Part shown: positions 59,510 to 64,000 of the stretch, in pieces
How positions within the stretch are numbered: the stretch's first letter is position 1
Layout of the letters: the number at the start of each line of letters is the position of its first letter
NCBI GenBank assembly: GCA_045837725.1
Contig: JBEWZL010000089.1
Location: 1 to 64,000 of the forward strand
Length of the DNA: 64,000 bases
Reading direction: 5' to 3'
Source of the DNA: Vermamoeba vermiformis
Lineage: Eukaryota > Tubulinea > Echinamoebida
Position numbers and translations under genes: made by a program
Notes under the pieces: model-generated
Told to the model about the DNA's origin: nothing
What the model saw: the letters and a program-made list of their open reading frames with translations, nothing else
The model's database searches: none

Positions 59510-60944
59510 TTATTGTGAGACCCAACCACCGTCAACATTCAAAGCGACACCTGTGCGTGCATTAGACTATAAGCAGATATGATATTCAAGTGACACGTAC
59601 CAGTGATTTGATTGGACGACGGCAAGCAGAAGAACAAGACACTTTGCGCCAAGTCCTCAACACTCACGAACTGCTTGGAGGGCTGTTTCTCTTTCAACAA
59701 CTCAACGGCTGCTTGTTCGATGGTCAAGCCCGTGTGGCCAAATGACAGTTAGTTGACACGTGTCATTTCGAGACTTATTAAACTTACGTGCTCCTTGGCC
59801 TTGGCTTCAATTTGCTTCTCAACGAGAGGTGTGCGGACCCAACCAGGGCACACGCTGTTGATGGTCACACCAGTGCCGGCTGTTTCGAGGGCCACCTTTT
59901 GAACTATCGTCAGGACTAATGGGCTAGTCATGATAACAATTGATTGCTACTTACGACTTTAGTGAAGCCAACTAGTCATCGAATAAGAGTGAATTAGTAA
60001 GGGCTGATAGATACTGAGTGTGCATCAGACGTACCAACACCGTGCTTAGCAGCGACGTACGCAGACTTGTTCGCAGAGCCCACGAGACCGTGCACTGACG
60101 CAATGTTAACGATGCGACCGAAGCCTTGTTTCTTCATGTGCGGCAAGAGGGCCTTGGTGCCGTGAAAGACTGACGAGAGATTGATGGCCATGATGTCTTC
60201 CCACTTGTCCTCTGCACTCAGTCGTTAGAACACATGTTGCAATACCATTGAGGGACTGAATACAGACCTGGGAACTGATCGACAGGGGCCACGTGTTGAA
60301 TGCCCGCGTTATTCACCAAGATATCGACTTTGTTGCCCGAGTTTTGCAGCGCGAATGCAGCCAAGTCACGAATTTCATTGGCATTGCGGAGATTGGCGCC
60401 GTGATAGAACACTTTGACTTTGTACTCATTGGCCAGCTAGCATTACCAAAAATAGAAAATTTAGTATTAAATTCTTATGGACGAGACATCATGAACGGAA
60501 TGCGCTGTATATATAATATATATTACCTGGTCTTGCAGCTTCTTAATCTCAGCTTGATCACCAAAACCGTTCAATACGACGTTACAACCCTAAATTGAAG
60601 TCAGATCCTGCCATTTGGTTACAACCAAATAAATATGACTTACTTGGCTAGCAAGTGCCTTGGCGATGCCTTGGATAATACATAACTGTTAGTATATTCG
60701 GCGACAATTTATTTATTTTTAAAATACCTAATCCAATGCCGCTTGTAGAGCCAGTAACAATTCCGGTTTTGCCCTCTAAGAATCTATTCGATAAATTTAT
60801 TATTAGTCAACAATATTTGAGCGAATCTATTCCGTTCTATTACCTCTTAGTGCCGAACAAAGTTCTTTTCGTTGACACGGGATGTGACGTTTTTGACACG
60901 ATAGAGAGGAGAGTTCTCGAACCGGCAATTGATCTATTGAACAT
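59510..60944 (-). CDS. D-3-hydroxybutyrate dehydrogenase (SDR family), mitochondrial
   Basis: Exon 1 (60944-60844) encodes an Arg/Ser-rich amphipathic leader, MFNRSIAGSRTLLSIVSKTS... It joins the SDR core at 60783: FLEGKTGIVTGSTSGIGL (TGxxxGIG dinucleotide motif), NNAGIQHVAPVDQFP, IVNIASVHG (catalytic Ser), SAYVAAKHGVVGFTKVVALE (catalytic Tyr and Lys, YxxxK), INSVCPGWVRTPLVEKQI, and a C-terminal DGGWVSQ. The NNAGIQHVAP and VCPGWVRTPLV blocks are those of bacterial 3-hydroxybutyrate dehydrogenases. It interconverts acetoacetate and D-3-hydroxybutyrate with NAD. The core looks bacterial in style while the leader is on its own exon. It is divergent from the SPRY-F-box gene by 167 bp. Confidence 0.92.
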
Positions 60945-61111
60945 GGTGTGTGTGTAGTATAATCGAAGTGAGATATGAATTGTTTTTTCGGTCTAAATTT
61001 GATGACAGGCAAAACCACGTGCTTATTTTGTGTCCTTTCATGATCACGAGATTTACCTTTTAATTAGCCTAATAATAATGATACATAATACCACACTTGC
61101 ATAGTATCAGT

Positions 61112-63316
61112 ATGGAAAAATTCGGCTTCAAAAAGCCAGTAAACTCAGAATCAGAAGTTTCGATCTCTGATCGGCTTGTGATCAGCTCAAGAATGAATGC
61201 AAAGCCAGCCATATGCTATTCAAAATGTAGCATTCCATATAGTTCTAAAGATGCCTACTTCGGTACGTTCTAATACGACTCATGAAAATTATGTTTCTTT
61301 CCCTTCCAAATGCCAAGTTTAGCTTTTATTTAATTTTACTAATTAATTTGCTTATTATTACGTCGATAACGCATTGTAAGATTACTTACGGCCGAATTTA
61401 AAATGATTTATCTGAAATTTAAGCAATTCAATTTCAAAAGTTTTTGTGAATTCGATTTGGGCCTTGTACTTGCTTCCTTTGATTTGTATATAATCAATCC
61501 GTTCTTATATACCATTATATAGAATTGCAAGTACTATTGCCTGGAGAAATCGCTATCGGGTTCGCGATCGCGGCCAAGAAAGAGATGAAGAGGCGCGAGT
61601 ACGGATCTGCAACATTCAATCAAAGTAAGACAACATACCAACCGAACCGCCTTTAATATGATTTATTGACCGTTACATCAATCAAGATTCGTTCTATTAC
61701 AAATCCAAAGACGGCATCATGATCGGAAATTTTAGCAAGCGGATTACCGCGGACTGGTTCTCATCGAGCTACAACTCCATCGGTGACACTATTGGCTGCG
61801 CTATTTCCAAAAATGGTAATAGAGATATTACGCTGCTTCTTTCAAAGTTAACTCGGAGTATTTTTCTTACCAGGTGAGTTCATCTTCGTGTCGCGGGAAG
61901 GCATCAAATCAACACTCCGTCCGAGACGCACTTTGACAGGTGTCACTCTCGTGCCGTTCATTGTGGTCGGCGAGGGCGCGGCTGTTGCGGTCAATGTTGG
62001 TCAATTGAAATTCAAACACCACGGCCTCGGTCTCGGTCATCCAACCCGCCTGTTGACACGATCACGTGACACCAACACAGCTCCGAGCAGCGTGTCAGCA
62101 CCGAGTGGCGTGGTGGCACGAGGCAATCACGTGACATGCGTGGTCGAGCACAATCAATCGCGCACGTGTCTCGCGAACAGACCTCTCGTGCTCAACGATG
62201 CACAACAGGTGCCGTACTTTGAAGTCAAATTCACGCACGTTGAAGGACTCGTGGCCGTGGGTCTGTTGCCCACTGACAACCAATCACTGCACCCGCCCTC
62301 ATCAGTGGGCCTCGCGAACAACGGCAACTGTTATGTGCACTCCAAGTACGCGCGGTGGCTGGCGTCCTATCAAGCCAATGACGTGATTGGCTGTGGACTC
62401 GCGACCAATTCGTTCAATCAGCTCTCGGCTTTCTTCACCAAGAACGGTCAATTTTTAGGTACGAGTAGCGTGCTGTAGGTGTCTTTCAGTGCCTAACCAT
62501 GCCTTAGACTTTGCTCCCGGTACTATCTATAGACCACGTGATGTTGTGCCAGGCGTCAGATTGGCGGGACAGTGTTCCGCAACGATGAATTTTGATCGCG
62601 AAGACTTTGTTTGGGACATCAATCAGTGGCCTGTCTTCGATCAAGTCAACTACTTCTCAGCCCTGCCCATTGAATTACAATCGCGCATATTGATGGTACG
62701 CCTATTAATTCTTTTAGATGACTATTGTAGTATATCTAATGCCTCGTTTAGTTCTCCGCCGAAACTAAAAGCTTTGCGTGTTTGAGTTTAGCTCTCGTGT
62801 GCAAAGAATTCAGTGAACTGGCGCACATGAATGTTGTATGGAAAAGACTGTACTTGAGAACATTTCCCTTTCAGAACAAGAAACTGCGCGTCAGGAATTG
62901 GTACAAATTCTTCAAACGACGATTTGTGCACGAGCGGTACTGGGGCAAGACGACATTCGAGTCGTTGTCAATAGGTAAGCGAATATGATTATTTAATACA
63001 TCTCAAGTACTTATGAGTGCCTAAAAGAGAACTGTAATAAGTGCGATGACAAGTGCCCCATCACGTGGCGCGAGTTGCAGCTGACAACACAAAGCGACAT
63101 TCGAGTGTGCAACGCGTGCAAGAATCGTCGACTCGTGTACTTGGTGCAAGACCCCAATGCGTTGAAAGAACACTACGACAAGGGCCATCTCGCTGTATAT
63201 AATGTAAGTCCTAGGGAGATGACACTTCGACACTTTTGATGACACGTGTCACTTAGAATACCCAGCCCAAGCTCGAAGAAGTGTACAACTGCAACGTGCC
63301 CAACAAGCTGCACTAG
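61112..63316 (+). CDS. SPRY-SPRY-F-box protein with C-terminal Cys cluster
   Basis: Eight phase-consistent exons (61112-61262, 61523-61624, 61687-61815, 61874-62458, 62508-62695, 62752-62974, 63028-63203, 63257-63316) give 537 aa. A first SPRY-like domain contains IGFAIAAKKEMKRRE, KDGIMIGNFSK and GDTIGCAISKNGEFIFVSRE. A second contains PYFEVKFTHVEGLVAVGLLP, NDVIGCGLATNSFN and FFTKNGQFLG. Then YFSALPIELQSRILM ... LALVCKEFSELAHMNVVWKR is an F-box. Near the C-terminus CNKCDDKCP and CNACKNRR suggest a small zinc site. Likely an SCF ubiquitin-ligase substrate receptor with SPRY domains as substrate binders. Confidence 0.83.
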
Positions 63317-63412
63317 ACACAGCCTCAATAGCCTCGGTACTCGCAGCAGATAGAGTGAATTCGATGCTATTTACATAATGTACAGTGTGATATAATTACA
63401 AATGAACGTGTT

Positions 63413-64000
63413 TTAGCTCCTCAAGTTCGTCACAGCCAAGTACGACAGCGTGTGTTTGTTGTTAGTTGAAGAAGGCTCGCCGTTCAGCACCAGTGACGCG
63501 TCACGCATTTCTTGCTGCAACTTCTCCAAGCGATGCAAACGACGGTTCAGTGGCACGTGGAACAGATGTGACGACAAGCGGCTGTACAACAGACCCATTC
63601 TGAAGGACCAGTTTCTGAAGAGGGACATTAGGACATGTTTGTATATGATGTAAATAACTCTAGTTACGTACTCTGTTTGCCATAACCAGCTCTCATAATC
63701 ACGACGGGCTTTGTGGATCTCGATCATAGAATCCACGGTCGGGAGGCCCATTCGACGTCCAGCGATATTGTCGGCGGACATTTCGACTTTAGAGTGAAAG
63801 GCACCAGTGACAGCACTGTAGCCGAGCAATACTGGCAACGTCCATTGAGGTTGCTAAAAGTACGGTACGGATCAGATCTAGGTCCTTTTGCTGATTAAGA
63901 ATTCGCTACTGACCTTATGCAACAATACTGCAGCTACGCCCATAGTGGCTAATAAAAATGAATTGCAGAAGGAATGATTGGCCAAATAATGACCGATCTC
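63413..64000 (-). CDS. Partial gene, membrane-associated protein, function unknown
   Basis: The gene is cut by the right edge. At least three exons are seen. The most upstream contains HSFCNSFLLATMGVAAVLLH and the next PVLLGYSAVTGAFHSKVEMS then RRMGLPTVDSMIEIHKARRD. The last contains LFHVPLNRRLHRLEKLQQEM and a short polar tail ending at 63413. There are two hydrophobic patches, a basic amphipathic helix and no known domain. A small mitochondrial or ER membrane protein is possible but unproven. Confidence 0.55.

Larger units (their letters stand above)
7326..63251. repeat. Dispersed 12-bp palindrome TGACACGTGTCA, 16 exact copies
   Basis: Copies start at 7326, 7472, 14593, 15383, 15725, 16210, 16626, 20591, 20986, 21154, 21433, 21676, 44044, 47899, 59754 and 63240. 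About half are in introns and half in exons. TGACAGGTGTCA and TGACACCTGTCA variants add more (for example near 7925, 19133, 21810, 23645, 61938). Chance expectation for one 12-mer in 64 kb is about 0.004. Confidence 0.85.

Noticed and set aside
1-64000. Virus-like or LTR elements
   Set aside because: I saw no reverse transcriptase, integrase, capsid or LTR pair anywhere in the window.

Overview
The window is nuclear DNA of a compact eukaryotic genome. Genes are dense and alternate strands, introns are mostly 45-60 nt, and many divergent gene pairs have start codons only 90-200 bp apart. An SH2-bearing STAT of dictyostelid layout, a TIG-domain transcription factor, an ankyrin-TKL kinase and a C2-DH-PH RhoGEF point to Amoebozoa. 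The base composition is far too balanced for Dictyostelium itself, so a protosteloid or other non-dictyostelid amoebozoan is my best guess (inference). I saw no prokaryotic operon, CRISPR array or virus-like element.

Layout. 1-2.1 kb: gene-free, with a ~1.1 kb element bounded by a 30-bp perfect terminal inverted repeat (8-37 and 1076-1105). 2.1-5.5 kb: RbfA-like factor, UBA-UAS-UIM-UBX protein, HYPK-like NatA regulator. 5.5-10.1 kb: FIRRM/C1orf112-like protein, MTFR-family protein, a small coiled-coil protein. 10.2-12.6 kb: STAT. 13.2-17.0 kb: CUE/zinc-finger protein and a D-cysteine desulfhydrase/ACC-deaminase-type enzyme. 17.1-25.2 kb: an EPG5 homologue. 25.4-32.2 kb: DnaJ membrane protein, PEX7, PET127 and the TIG transcription factor. 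33.2-39.3 kb: CENP-K-like protein and a RhoGEF. 39.6-47.1 kb: an eIF4E-family protein with a C-terminal membrane anchor, the ankyrin-TKL kinase, and a YheT-type hydrolase whose longest intron holds tRNA-Leu and tRNA-Phe. 47.2-55.3 kb: kelch protein, 4CXXC_R1 zinc-finger protein, MED28, NDUFB7, TYW3. 55.4-64 kb: crotonase, two-TM protein, Lys-rich protein, mitochondrial 3-hydroxybutyrate dehydrogenase, SPRY-SPRY-F-box protein, and a partial gene at the right edge.

The most unusual signal is not a gene. Several short palindromes recur far above chance, inside exons, introns, splice acceptors and even stop codons: TGACACGTGTCA (16 exact copies seen), TTCASTGAA (16), CTAWWWWTAG (14), CCWWWWWWGG (12 in EPG5) and CAGATCTG (11). 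They are densest in 13-24 kb. They match the forms of bHLH/TALE, STAT and MADS-box (MEF2/SRF) sites, and the window itself encodes a STAT. Within EPG5 the otherwise avoided Leu codons CTA and TTA appear where they build CTATTTTTAG. This looks like selection on DNA sequence laid over coding sequence.

Several products share compartments: mitochondria (RbfA, MTFR, PET127, NDUFB7, hydroxybutyrate dehydrogenase), autophagy and peroxisome upkeep (EPG5, PEX7), chromosome maintenance (FIRRM, CENP-K, 4CXXC_R1) and signalling (STAT, TIG factor, RhoGEF, TKL kinase). I see no sign that they form one pathway. Exon limits were read by hand from splice consensus and reading phase, not from transcripts.
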